The notes beneath the pieces were generated by a model. That model searched no databases, was not told where the DNA came from, and saw nothing but the letters and a program-made list of their open reading frames with translations. A stretch of 64,000 nt of DNA, from NCBI GenBank assembly GCA_013298595.1, contig JAAFIG010000015.1, positions 1 to 64,000 on the forward strand, in the 5' to 3' direction. Below, piece after piece: positions 42,293-51,195 of this stretch. Positions within the stretch are counted from its first letter, which is position 1, and every line of letters begins with the position of its first letter. This stretch comes from Deinococcales bacterium. Lineage in GTDB: Bacteria > Deinococcota > Deinococci > Deinococcales > JAAFIG01. The position numbers were made by a program, and so were the translations under genes.

Positions 42293-45200
42293 TTAACCTG
42301 TTCTAACTGAGTTGATTTTGAACCAAATTTGTCGAGTAGGTTTACTTTTTACGAAATCCCGAAGTTGATGCACTTTAATGGACTTGCCATTTTTCAATGT
42401 AATACTTGTCTTGTCTAACTTTGAACCAGCCCCAGTATTAATTTTATAGTCAAGAAACCATAAATTGCTTAACATATCCTGACCACCAAGTTGGATCTCA
42501 TGAACGTGATCACCTTGTAATTTGTCCTTAGTTGATTGGAAACCAAACTTTTCAAATATGCTGTTAAATGAACCACCACCAGGAGTTGTAGTACCTGTGG
42601 GTGCTAAAGGACCAATTACAGTTCCAATATCTAATTGCCATTGACTAGCAAGACCTACAGTCTCTCCAGTTGGAAGCGTATAACTTCCATGCGGGTCTAA
42701 TTTCTGAACCACAACATTATTGTCTTTTTCTTGTTTTTCATAAAGTTCTTTTAGTTTAGCTTGAGACATTGTTCCTCTAGCATGTTGGTCTCCTATGTAA
42801 ATACTAGGATAATCTTTGCTGGCTGGTTTCGCCCAATCTAATGGGAATGGATTGGCTCGAGTTCCCTCATTTGCTGCTGGCTCGAGATCACTGGTATATG
42901 GTGGTCTTCGTAAACTTGCAGCACTACTATGCGAACCAACGGATGCTGTCCAATTGTATGTCACTTTATTTGTACTTTCATCTGCTACAGCTTGAAGTGA
43001 TTTAAAGATACTATGATTCTGTTTAGTTGTAGCTGCTACTGTCTTTGCATCTTCAATACTTATCAGACCATCTTTAACATATTTTTGCTCGTTAGTCTCG
43101 AGTGCGTTTAATCCTCGAGCGACTTTTTCATCGTGAGCATCATCACTGGTTTTATCATCTGTGAATTTCAGAATACGTTTAGCTTCTACTCCAAATTGTT
43201 TAGCAAAAGTCTGAAAAACACTTAATGATTTGGCTTTTTTACTATCTGTTGTACTCGAGGTAACTGGTTTTGTACCCGTTACTGGTTTTGTAGTCACTGG
43301 CTTGGTGCTGCTCGAGGTTACTTTTGCCAGTAAAGGACGTGCTTTGTCTGCAATGAATTTTACGAGCTTATCAAGTGCTGTTGAAATCTTATCTTGAATG
43401 GTTTTGAGAACATCCCTAATTTTGCCACCTATTTTTCCCAGACCAGCAAAATTGGCGAGTAAACCAATACCAACGGGTAAGAATTTCTTAATTGTACTTG
43501 AGATTCGTTCAGCCGCAGAATCAATTTTGCCATCTACAATATCAGCCATCGAATTGGTAATCCCTGATATAACATCAGCGAATTGCTTGGCTTTGTCGAT
43601 AATAAAACTCACCATATCAAAAATCTTGATACCAAGAGTAATCAAACCGCCACCCGGAATAAAAAGCCCTGCAATTGTAGCCATAGCTTTCTTTATTAAG
43701 GTTTCAACAAGGAATTTCTTAATACCATCAAAAATAATGGGTTTTAATCCGTTTGCTTTTTCAGCATACTGCATTACTGTTCCAGCTAATCCATTCTTTG
43801 AAACGCTACCCATTAAATCACTAACACCACCACCTAGTGTTTCTAATCGAGCAACATTTTGTACTCCAATTTCTTTCCCTAAACGAGCCTTGAAAGCATT
43901 TTGGTCTAAACCAGCAGCTTGTAAACCAAGAGAAACTACACCTTGAGTGTCAAATTTAGCAGGTAGGGTAACACCCGTTCCACTCATTGAACCTGTTAAG
44001 AACGAAATCATACCTGCTTCGAGATTTCCCACCAAATTATCATTGAAAAGCTTAAATCCTTTTTTAATAGCATCAACTAGATGACTAACAAATGCCCCAG
44101 GATGACTAAAGACTTTACCTACTTGTTTGCCAATTCTTTGCAACCATGCTAATACGCTTTTACCACCAGGCAATCTGCCAATAGTGTTCTTGAGGACATA
44201 CTCTCCAGCATTCGCTAAATTAGTTAAAACGGTATCTGCAACTCCTGCAACTCCATCGGTAAACGCACCACCAGCACCGCTATTAACAACGAATTTCCCC
44301 GATAAACTTTTAGCAAAAGTTTCGCTAGGTAACCAAATAGCAAAGTTTTTTAGGGCTTTCACTTCATCCCAACCAGCGTTAGCATTAGGTTTCGGGAGTG
44401 CTTCAGGGTTTAAGTAACTTAACGCAGCTATCATCTTATGTCGTTGAGCGACTTTAAGATTACCTTCCATATTTGCATAATTCTTAATCACTAATTGCGA
44501 GGCATTATCACCTTCTCCCACAACAACCATCCGCGCTCCAGGTTCAGGCGCAACACGTACTAAGTTTCTTGAGAGATAACCAATTTTGCCATCTAAAGCT
44601 CGGGCTTTATACCAAGTTGGCGCTTTAGGGTCTATTTCTACAAAGAATAATGCTTTTTGTGGGTAATGAAAGAGTTCTTTGCTGCTAGTACTGGCTTTTT
44701 CTCGGAGTTTTACGCCTGTGTTATCAAATGCTCCTGCCATCGCGGGCAGTGGAATATTACGAGGGTTGGATTTATCCACAAAACCAGTTGTTGCAGAATT
44801 TGGGGTTGCGCCTTTAGCAGGGTCGCGTTGCAGTGTCAATGGTTTCTCGAGGCTGCGTTGAATGTTGTTGATATAAGCTCGAGGTCTCGAGGTTGGTGTT
44901 TGATTCTCAAGTTTTGGTTTAAGCATGTAATCATTGAAATTATTGACTTTTTGCTCAAGAGTCGCTTTGTTACTCACAGCTTTTTGACCCTCAGCTTGAG
45001 CAGCACTTTCTAAACTTGCACTCGAGTCAATTCCAGCACTAACAAGTCCACTTGCTTGTTGAATAGTGTGAGTGACTTCGTGAGCTAAGAGTTCAAATCC
45101 ACTGCTCGAGGTTGGATCAAATTTACCTGTTTGAAAGAAAATGTGTTTCCCAGTCGTAAAAGCAATCGCATTGGCTTTCTTAGCTAATACATTGGCTGTG

Positions 45201-46420
45201 CTATCCGTATGCACTCGGATTTGACTTAAATCAGTATTAAAGTGAGCTTCGAGTAAGCGTTGAACACCTTTCTCGAGTGGCACACCATTATTGAATTCAG
45301 CACTGATTCTATCCGCTAAACTCGAGGTATCAGTTTCTTGGGTTTCAACTAGAAAAGCTTGTCTTTGTAACTCGAGGTTAGCATCACTGATTTCTAAAGC
45401 TCTTTGAATCTCGAGTGAAAGGGCTGGGCTGGTGTGTAATGCACTCATCACACCTGTTCGCACGGTTTTATTGGCGATTGGGTCAGTGAATCGTTGAATA
45501 GCATTGGTTAGTTGAGTGGTATCAAAACCAGTAGCTCGAGCGGTTCGGACTAAGTTTGTTCCAGCTGGTTTCAGAGTTTGAATAGTATGAATTTCTTGAT
45601 CTGCAACTCGAGTGGGTTTTGATTGGTTGACTTGGTCTATGAAGTATTGACTCATTGCAGCTAGTGGATTAGTTTTAACATCAAAAGCTGGTTGGCGTAG
45701 ATTGTTCATGTGTAAAGCAGCGTTTTGTTGTTGACGTTGAGCAACTCGAGTGCTGTAGGCTAAGCGTAATTCTCGAGCTTTTCGGGCTTGGCTGGGTTCT
45801 GCACTCAGGGGATTAGTGGGTTTACTCAAGTTTTGTAAAATACGGGTTTTACGTTGTTCGAGCAGTGTTTTCTGCTCGAGATGAGATGATTCAAGATTTG
45901 CTGACTCGAGACTAGCAATCGCGGGTGGTTGAATGGTTTGGGTTGGTGTTTGAACTTCAAGTTTTTGCTCAGGGGTATACTCTCGGAAACGTACAGGTGT
46001 AAAACCCAGTGGGCGTTGCATACGCGTCACTGGTGTGAATTCAGGGTTTTCAATCACTGGTTTTCTGAGATGCACTCGAGTGATACCATCATCTGGTTTT
46101 GGTTGCAGAGGTGTTGCTTGGTTTTGTAGAGCAATTTGTGTTGCTTGATACGCTTCTAAAGCTCGAGTTGCTTGGGGTGTGATTGGGCGGTATGGGAATC
46201 TGGGATTTGTGTAATCCATTAGTTTTAAGGGTTTATGACGTGAACTTCGTTGCTCGAGTTCACTTTCTGTGAATGGTTGATTATCATAATGTGCGTCGTG
46301 TAAGAAATCGTAATCGTGTTGTGGATGCTCGTGGAATTCAGGATGGACATGATTTTTTTGTTGCACTCGAGGTTCTTGCACGGTTGGTTTTTCAAGTTTT
46401 TTCTTGCGTTCCAACAACAT
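42293..46420 (-). CDS. DUF4157 (eCIS core) effector with SH3b region and C-terminal HNH nuclease
   Basis: 1375 aa. Residues 1-390 are Gln/Arg-rich. About 393-470 is DUF4157, with FNTDLSQIRVHTDSTANVLA, HIFFQTGKFDPTSSSGFELL and AHEVTHTIQQASG (HExxH). About 560-625 is an SH3b-like module (VKLREKASTSSKELFHYPQK ... YLSRNLVRV). Hydrophobic pre-toxin stretches lie near 920 and 983. A Thr/Lys/Pro-rich linker (TKPVTTKPVTGTKPVT, about 1040) is followed by a conserved linker domain and the tip: LQGDHVHEIQLGGQDMLSNL, then WFLDYKINTGAG at 1300-1325 is an HNH nuclease motif. It is probably delivered by a contractile injection apparatus. Paralogous to 20854-25482 in residues 200-500 only. Confidence 0.88.
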   Translation of the reverse strand: MLLERKKKLEKPTVQEPRVQQKNHVHPEFHEHPQHDYDFLHDAHYDNQPFTESELEQRSSRHKPLKLMDYTNPRFPYRPITPQATRALEAYQATQIALQNQATPLQPKPDDGITRVHLRKPVIENPEFTPVTRMQRPLGFTPVRFREYTPEQKLEVQTPTQTIQPPAIASLESANLESSHLEQKTLLEQRKTRILQNLSKPTNPLSAEPSQARKARELRLAYSTRVAQRQQQNAALHMNNLRQPAFDVKTNPLAAMSQYFIDQVNQSKPTRVADQEIHTIQTLKPAGTNLVRTARATGFDTTQLTNAIQRFTDPIANKTVRTGVMSALHTSPALSLEIQRALEISDANLELQRQAFLVETQETDTSSLADRISAEFNNGVPLEKGVQRLLEAHFNTDLSQIRVHTDSTANVLAKKANAIAFTTGKHIFFQTGKFDPTSSSGFELLAHEVTHTIQQASGLVSAGIDSSASLESAAQAEGQKAVSNKATLEQKVNNFNDYMLKPKLENQTPTSRPRAYINNIQRSLEKPLTLQRDPAKGATPNSATTGFVDKSNPRNIPLPAMAGAFDNTGVKLREKASTSSKELFHYPQKALFFVEIDPKAPTWYKARALDGKIGYLSRNLVRVAPEPGARMVVVGEGDNASQLVIKNYANMEGNLKVAQRHKMIAALSYLNPEALPKPNANAGWDEVKALKNFAIWLPSETFAKSLSGKFVVNSGAGGAFTDGVAGVADTVLTNLANAGEYVLKNTIGRLPGGKSVLAWLQRIGKQVGKVFSHPGAFVSHLVDAIKKGFKLFNDNLVGNLEAGMISFLTGSMSGTGVTLPAKFDTQGVVSLGLQAAGLDQNAFKARLGKEIGVQNVARLETLGGGVSDLMGSVSKNGLAGTVMQYAEKANGLKPIIFDGIKKFLVETLIKKAMATIAGLFIPGGGLITLGIKIFDMVSFIIDKAKQFADVISGITNSMADIVDGKIDSAAERISSTIKKFLPVGIGLLANFAGLGKIGGKIRDVLKTIQDKISTALDKLVKFIADKARPLLAKVTSSSTKPVTTKPVTGTKPVTSSTTDSKKAKSLSVFQTFAKQFGVEAKRILKFTDDKTSDDAHDEKVARGLNALETNEQKYVKDGLISIEDAKTVAATTKQNHSIFKSLQAVADESTNKVTYNWTASVGSHSSAASLRRPPYTSDLEPAANEGTRANPFPLDWAKPASKDYPSIYIGDQHARGTMSQAKLKELYEKQEKDNNVVVQKLDPHGSYTLPTGETVGLASQWQLDIGTVIGPLAPTGTTTPGGGSFNSIFEKFGFQSTKDKLQGDHVHEIQLGGQDMLSNLWFLDYKINTGAGSKLDKTSITLKNGKSIKVHQLRDFVKSKPTRQIWFKINSVRTG

Positions 46421-46425
46421 ACTTT

Positions 46426-46431
46426 ACTTTA
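46426..46431 (-). promoter_or_regulatory. Leaderless -10 box (TAAAGT) for the HNH effector
   Basis: TAAAGT on the minus strand, 5 nt before ATG 46420, facing the ATPase promoter. Confidence 0.4.
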
Positions 46432-46482
46432 CAACATTAAAACACTTTAGGGGTGATATGTGCAGTTATTACGTTCTAACAG

Positions 46483-46488
46483 TACAAT
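46483..46488 (+). promoter_or_regulatory. Leaderless -10 box (TACAAT) for the AAA+ ATPase
   Basis: TACAAT, 6 nt before ATG 46495. Confidence 0.55.
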
Positions 46489-46494
46489 GTTCTT

Positions 46495-48429
46495 ATGTTA
46501 ATTGGTACCGATTCGTCTGTTTCAAAAGCGTTTGGTTTTGAAACCATTCAGCAAGCAGCTCAGCATATTTTGAATGCTTCGAGCAATAATGTTGTACCTT
46601 CGCCGTCTTTGTTTAAAAAAAGAGCTTTTCATGGTACAGCTGTTGAAAGTTTTGCCTTGGCTTTTGGGTTATCTATTTTCGAGCGAGATTTGCTGGTGTT
46701 ATTGGCTTGTTTAAATGTCAGTCCAGAATTAGCAACACAGATTGGTTTGGTATCAGGCTCGAATTTGGATTTTACTTCGGCGCTTAGGGTACTTGTCAGT
46801 CATCCCGAAGATGTACAAGAAGTTTTTTTACCAACAGCCAAATTGCGAAATCATAAGTTTATTTCCTTTGCGGATCAACCACAAACTGTGTTACCGCATT
46901 CACGCCCAATACTCCTAGATGAATGGGCATACCATGCGCTGATTGGTTTGGTAACACTGGATCATCGCCTTAAAACTGTGGTTGCTCCTGCTAAAGCTTT
47001 TGCTGGGTATCTGAGTGATTTGCAGCATGGCATGGTGGCTCGAGCCATAGAAATCATTGCGGCAGATGCTCGTTTTATTGTACAGATTGCTGGGGCAGAA
47101 ACCGAAATGCGTTCGCATTTAGCCGCCGCCATAGCTCAGGGTTTGGAGTGCTCGTTATTTGAATTAAATGTCTCGAGATTAGATATGGTTTCAATTGATG
47201 ATTTTGCTGTGCGTTGGAATCGTTTTGCTCGGCTTAAAAAAGCTATTTTACTATTAAATATTGGCGATTTTGCTGTTGGCGAAACCACAGAAAAAAACGT
47301 ACAGCTCGAAGCAGCTCGAGTTTTTGTGCAGCAACTCGAGGGAACTGTTTTTATCACTAGCCGAGTTGCTTTAACTTGGGGTCGTGATACTGTGACTTTT
47401 GAAGTTAAACGCCCGAGTACCCTCGAGCAACGTGCTTTGTGGCGTGCTCGGTTTGATGTTTCGGTCTTATCGGATGCGGATATTGTGGATTTAACAGCCC
47501 AGTTTGATTTTACAGGAGCACAAATTGAACGGGTTACTTCGGATTCGTTGGGTAGTGATGCCGCACTGCTGCGAGATACCTTATGGGATTCAGGATTAGC
47601 CTTACTGCGCCCTGCACTCGAGGGTTTAACACAACGCATCGAGCCTGCTGAGCGTGCCAGTTGGTCTAATTTAATTTTACCTGAACGCGAATTAAATACC
47701 CTAAAACGTTTAGTGACACACGTTCAACAACGTCAACAAGTCTACGAAAATTGGGGATGGAAACAAGATAGCAGCCGTGGTTTTGGGATTAGTGCTTTGT
47801 TTGGTGGCTCGAGTGGTACAGGGAAAACTTTTAGTGCCGAAATTATTGCCAAAGAATTAAAAATGGATTTGCAACGCATTGATTTACCAAGCATTGTTTC
47901 TAAGTACATTGGTGAATCCGAGAAGTTATTATCTAAGTTGTTTGATGCTGCCGAGTATGGTGGTTGTATTTTGTTGTTCGACGAAGCCGATGCTATTTTT
48001 GGTAAGCGTTCTGAAGTCAAAGACAGCAACGATCGTTATGCCAATCTCGAGGTTAGTTACTTGTTGCAGCGTATGGAAGCTTTTAAAGGCTTAGTGATTC
48101 TGACCACTAACCAAGAAAATAACATGGATTCTGCTTTTTTACGGCGTTTACGTTTTGTGGTGCAATACCCAGTGCCTGATGCTGCGGCTCGAGCCAATTT
48201 ATGGCGTGGCATTTTCCCTAAGAACACACCAACCCATCTTTTAGATTATCAGCGTTTAGCGCAACTCGAGGTGAGTGGTGGTAATATTCGTAATATTGCT
48301 TTGAATGCTGCTTTTAATGCTTCTAGTGAAAACAGCCCAATTACCATGAATCATTTATACGAAGTGGCACTCGAGGAAATTCGTAAACTCAAACGTTTAC
48401 CAAGACCAACTGAATTTGTGGGTTGGTAG
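46495..48429 (+). CDS. eCIS-type AAA+ ATPase (Afp15-like) with N-terminal winged-helix region
   Basis: 644 aa. The N-terminal half is a helical/winged-helix domain (FGLSIFERDLLVLLACLNVS). A degenerate first AAA-like region follows, then a full AAA module from about 410: Walker A ALFGGSSGTGKTFSAEIIAK (about 436), Walker B CILLFDEADAIFGKRSEVKD (about 491), sensor VILTTNQENNMDSAFLRRLR and arginine finger. The ATPases of phage-tail-like extracellular injection systems have this arrangement and are thought to assemble or release the particle. It is divergent from the HNH effector with a 74-bp gap, which ties the effector cluster to an eCIS although no structural genes are here. Confidence 0.87.
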   Translation: MLIGTDSSVSKAFGFETIQQAAQHILNASSNNVVPSPSLFKKRAFHGTAVESFALAFGLSIFERDLLVLLACLNVSPELATQIGLVSGSNLDFTSALRVLVSHPEDVQEVFLPTAKLRNHKFISFADQPQTVLPHSRPILLDEWAYHALIGLVTLDHRLKTVVAPAKAFAGYLSDLQHGMVARAIEIIAADARFIVQIAGAETEMRSHLAAAIAQGLECSLFELNVSRLDMVSIDDFAVRWNRFARLKKAILLLNIGDFAVGETTEKNVQLEAARVFVQQLEGTVFITSRVALTWGRDTVTFEVKRPSTLEQRALWRARFDVSVLSDADIVDLTAQFDFTGAQIERVTSDSLGSDAALLRDTLWDSGLALLRPALEGLTQRIEPAERASWSNLILPERELNTLKRLVTHVQQRQQVYENWGWKQDSSRGFGISALFGGSSGTGKTFSAEIIAKELKMDLQRIDLPSIVSKYIGESEKLLSKLFDAAEYGGCILLFDEADAIFGKRSEVKDSNDRYANLEVSYLLQRMEAFKGLVILTTNQENNMDSAFLRRLRFVVQYPVPDAAARANLWRGIFPKNTPTHLLDYQRLAQLEVSGGNIRNIALNAAFNASSENSPITMNHLYEVALEEIRKLKRLPRPTEFVGW

Positions 48430-48476
48430 CTCGAGGTTGATTCTGTACGCGCAGAATGTTTTATACTGTGTCATTC

Positions 48477-49541
48477 ATGCTCTACATCTTTGTCTTTATC
48501 GCTTTATTATTTAGCAGTTTTGGTCTGGCTCAGACCAACTCGGATCCACTCACAAAAGTGGTAGCGATTAAACAACTCGAGCCTTTTGTGATGCAAAAAG
48601 GTAAGTCTTTCCAAGGTTTTAGCATTGATTTATGGGAAGAAATTGCAAAAACCAATGCTTGGAAAACCGAGTATAAGTTTTTCTCGAGTGTCCAAGAAGT
48701 CATCGAAGCTGTTCGTACAAAACAAGCTGACATTGGCATTGCTGGTATTAGCATGACCGAGGAGCGCGAGAAACTAGTGGATTTTTCGTACCCAATGTTT
48801 AATGCTGGTTTGCAAATTATGGTACCTGAACGCAACTATCTGGGTTGGCTTGAGAGTGTGAAAAATGTTTTCTCAGGTGATTTATTACGGATTTTTGCAG
48901 TGATGCTAGGGATTATTATTTTTGCTGGTCATGTGATTTGGTTGGTCGAGCGTCGCATAGATATTTCTTTCCCACGTGGTTACTGGCAGGGTATATCCGA
49001 AGGTATCTGGCGGGCAAGTATTACCATTGCCACGGGTGGTTTTGGTGATCGTTCACCGAAAACAGGTATTGGTCGGGTTGTGGCTTTTTCGTGGGTGATT
49101 CTGGGTGTGGTTTTGGTATCCAATTTAACCGCTGCAATCACCACAAATTTAACTGTGCAACAAATTCAGGGCAATATTCAAAACCCCTCAGACTTATATG
49201 GCAAACGTGTTTTAACAGTTACAGCTACCACTGCCAGTACATATTTAAAACAGCAAAATATCACTTTTCAGAGCGTAGTAAATGTCGAAGAAGCTTACCG
49301 ATTACTCGAGCAAAACAAAGCCGATGCGCTTGTTTACGATTCACCTGTGCTACTGGCGTATGCTAATGGTCAGGGTCGCGGTCGGGTTCGGGTGGTTGGG
49401 TCTACATTTAAGCGTGAATTTTACGGTATTGCTTTACAATCTGGCAGTGGCTTACGTGAAGTCGTCAATCGGACATTGCTCGAGTTGATTAATGGAGACG
49501 TATACTCGAGTTTGTACACACAATGGTTTGGCGACCATTGA
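48477..49541 (+). CDS. Glutamate-receptor-like ligand-gated ion channel
   Basis: 354 aa from ATG 48477; an in-frame ATG at 48456 is also possible. Signal peptide (YIFVFIALLFSSFGLAQ), then binding lobe S1 (EPFVMQKGKSFQGFSIDLWE, QADIGIAGISMTEEREKLVD). A membrane insert follows: TM1 (IFAVMLGIIIFAGHVIWLVE), a pore loop SITIATGGFGDRSPKTG and TM2 (VVAFSWVILGVVLVSNLTAA). Lobe S2 then resumes (GNIQNPSDLYGKRVLTVTAT, ADALVYDSPVLLAY). The S1-M1-P-M2-S2 order is that of bacterial GluR0, a potassium channel opened by amino acids. The filter reads TGGFGD, close to the K+ channel TVGYGD. Confidence 0.88.
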   Translation: MLYIFVFIALLFSSFGLAQTNSDPLTKVVAIKQLEPFVMQKGKSFQGFSIDLWEEIAKTNAWKTEYKFFSSVQEVIEAVRTKQADIGIAGISMTEEREKLVDFSYPMFNAGLQIMVPERNYLGWLESVKNVFSGDLLRIFAVMLGIIIFAGHVIWLVERRIDISFPRGYWQGISEGIWRASITIATGGFGDRSPKTGIGRVVAFSWVILGVVLVSNLTAAITTNLTVQQIQGNIQNPSDLYGKRVLTVTATTASTYLKQQNITFQSVVNVEEAYRLLEQNKADALVYDSPVLLAYANGQGRGRVRVVGSTFKREFYGIALQSGSGLREVVNRTLLELINGDVYSSLYTQWFGDH

Positions 49542-49571
49542 TCGCCTCTTGACAAAATTAACAGCGTTAAG

Positions 49572-49577
49572 TAAATT
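49572..49577 (+). promoter_or_regulatory. Leaderless -10 box (TAAATT) for the TetR gene
   Basis: TAAATT, 6 nt before GTG 49584. Confidence 0.4.
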
Positions 49578-49583
49578 GATGGC

Positions 49584-50228
49584 GTGAAGTCAGATTTAAC
49601 AACTCGAGACAAACGCCTCAAAAAAGCCAGCGCTTCTCGGCGTGAACAGGGCAAACTCGAGTTGAAACAACAGATTCTTGAAGCTGCTATGGAACTGTTT
49701 GCAATTCATGGTTATGAAGGTTTTTCTTTACGTCAAGTTGCCGAAGTTATTGGGTATTCACCAACCACCATTTATTTATATTTTGCCAACAAAGACGATC
49801 TATTACTGGCTGTTGCTCTCGAAGGGTTTCGTGATTTCGCAGCCGCTCTGGAAACCGCATATCAAACTACTAACCAAGGTTTTGATCGTATTTACACCAT
49901 CGGTAAAGCCTATTTTGATTATGGTTTAAGCCATCCTATTCAGTACCGTTTGATGTTTATGCAGCGTGGTGAATTCTTAGCAAAACCAGCCCCAAGTGGG
50001 TACACTGATTTTGGCAACTCGTTTAGTATCTTAATTCGTGCACTCGAAGAAGAAATAAAATATCGCCGTTTGAAACCATTTGAACCCCGAACTATGGCTG
50101 CATTGTTGTGGTCTTCGGTGCATGGCGTAGTGTCGTTAGCCCTGACCACTTCGCATTTTCCACTTGAGGCAGCCGAACCATTATTTGAATGGCAAATGCG
50201 GATTTTACGCGATGAATTAACCATGTAA
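49584..50228 (+). CDS. TetR/AcrR family regulator
   Basis: 214 aa with an N-terminal HTH: ILEAAMELFAIHGYEGFSLR, then QVAEVIGYSPTTIYLYFANK (the typical helix-turn-helix and Y-x-F-K/N block). The C-terminal ligand-binding part is about 130 residues (FGNSFSILIRALEEEIKYRR). The short-chain dehydrogenase gene follows 79 bp downstream in the same direction, a common regulator-enzyme pairing. The start codon is GTG. Confidence 0.9.
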   Translation: MKSDLTTRDKRLKKASASRREQGKLELKQQILEAAMELFAIHGYEGFSLRQVAEVIGYSPTTIYLYFANKDDLLLAVALEGFRDFAAALETAYQTTNQGFDRIYTIGKAYFDYGLSHPIQYRLMFMQRGEFLAKPAPSGYTDFGNSFSILIRALEEEIKYRRLKPFEPRTMAALLWSSVHGVVSLALTTSHFPLEAAEPLFEWQMRILRDELTM

Positions 50229-50307
50229 TTTTTTTGATTTTTACTTAACAGTGTTTATTTAATTAATGTTGTTTTTGTAATTGCAATCTATTTCAGGAGA
50301 GAAACCC

Positions 50308-51141
50308 ATGAAAACCATTCTTATCACAGGCGCATCCAGCGGCATTGGTTTAGCAACCGCCACTCGGCTCAATCAACTTGGTTACACCGTATATGGCACA
50401 AGTCGAAAACCCAGCCAACAACCATACCCATTCACAATGTTAGAACTCGACATTAATAACGCTAACTCGTTGCGAGATTGCCTTGAGCAAATCAAACAAC
50501 CCATAGACATCCTGATTAACAATGCTGGCTATGATTTATACAGTGCAGCCGAAGAAACCACAGAAACCGAATTACGCGCTCAACTCGAGACCAATTTTTT
50601 TGGAGCCGTTCGAGTTACCCAAGCCGTATTGCCACAAATGCGAACTCGAGGTGCTGGCAAAATTATTCAGATTAGCTCGGTGGGTGGTTTATTTGCCTTG
50701 CCATTTAACAGTGCCTACGCGGCTAGTAAATTTGCTCTCGAGGGTTATAGTGAATCCTTGCGTTATGAACTACTGCCATTTGGTATTTACGTTTCTTTAA
50801 TTGAACCTGGGCAAGTTAATACCGAATCATTAGCAACATCTATTATTACTGGTAGGCAACCACTGGCTATATACCAAAATGCTGCACAAACCACTGCAAA
50901 TAAATTGCGTTCCGAAGCAGAAAAAACCGGTTTAAGTGTAGACAGTGTCGTGAAAAGTATTACGCAGGTAGTACAAGTTACTAAACCAAAATTGCGTTAC
51001 GCAGTCGGAAACATCGCTAAATACCTGCCATTGCTGCGTTACTTTCTGCCAAGCAGTTTCGAGCAAATGATGCTACAACGATTCCAACCAATCAAAACCA
51101 TTACCCACACAGCACAAAACCACAACATAACTAAACCTTGA
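50308..51141 (+). CDS. Short-chain dehydrogenase/reductase
   Basis: 277 aa classical SDR. NAD(P) motif ILITGASSGIGLATATRLNQ, then ILINNAGYDLYSAAEETTET (NNAG), the catalytic Ser in IIQISSVGGLFALPF and Tyr-x-x-x-Lys in SAYAASKFALEGYSESLRYE. SD AGGAGA precedes ATG 50308; the longer frame from 50281 lacks one. Probably reduces a carbonyl compound with NADPH (TGxxxGIG plus Arg near GTSRKPS). Regulated by the TetR gene upstream (inference). Confidence 0.92.
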   Translation: MKTILITGASSGIGLATATRLNQLGYTVYGTSRKPSQQPYPFTMLELDINNANSLRDCLEQIKQPIDILINNAGYDLYSAAEETTETELRAQLETNFFGAVRVTQAVLPQMRTRGAGKIIQISSVGGLFALPFNSAYAASKFALEGYSESLRYELLPFGIYVSLIEPGQVNTESLATSIITGRQPLAIYQNAAQTTANKLRSEAEKTGLSVDSVVKSITQVVQVTKPKLRYAVGNIAKYLPLLRYFLPSSFEQMMLQRFQPIKTITHTAQNHNITKP

Positions 51142-51184
51142 CCATGCTTGCTGCTGAGTAGTCAACAAAAGCCTATTTTTGGCA

Positions 51185-51190
51185 TAGACT
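51185..51190 (+). promoter_or_regulatory. Leaderless -10 box (TAGACT)
   Basis: TAGACT, 5 nt before ATG 51196. Confidence 0.45.
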
Positions 51191-51195
51191 AAACC

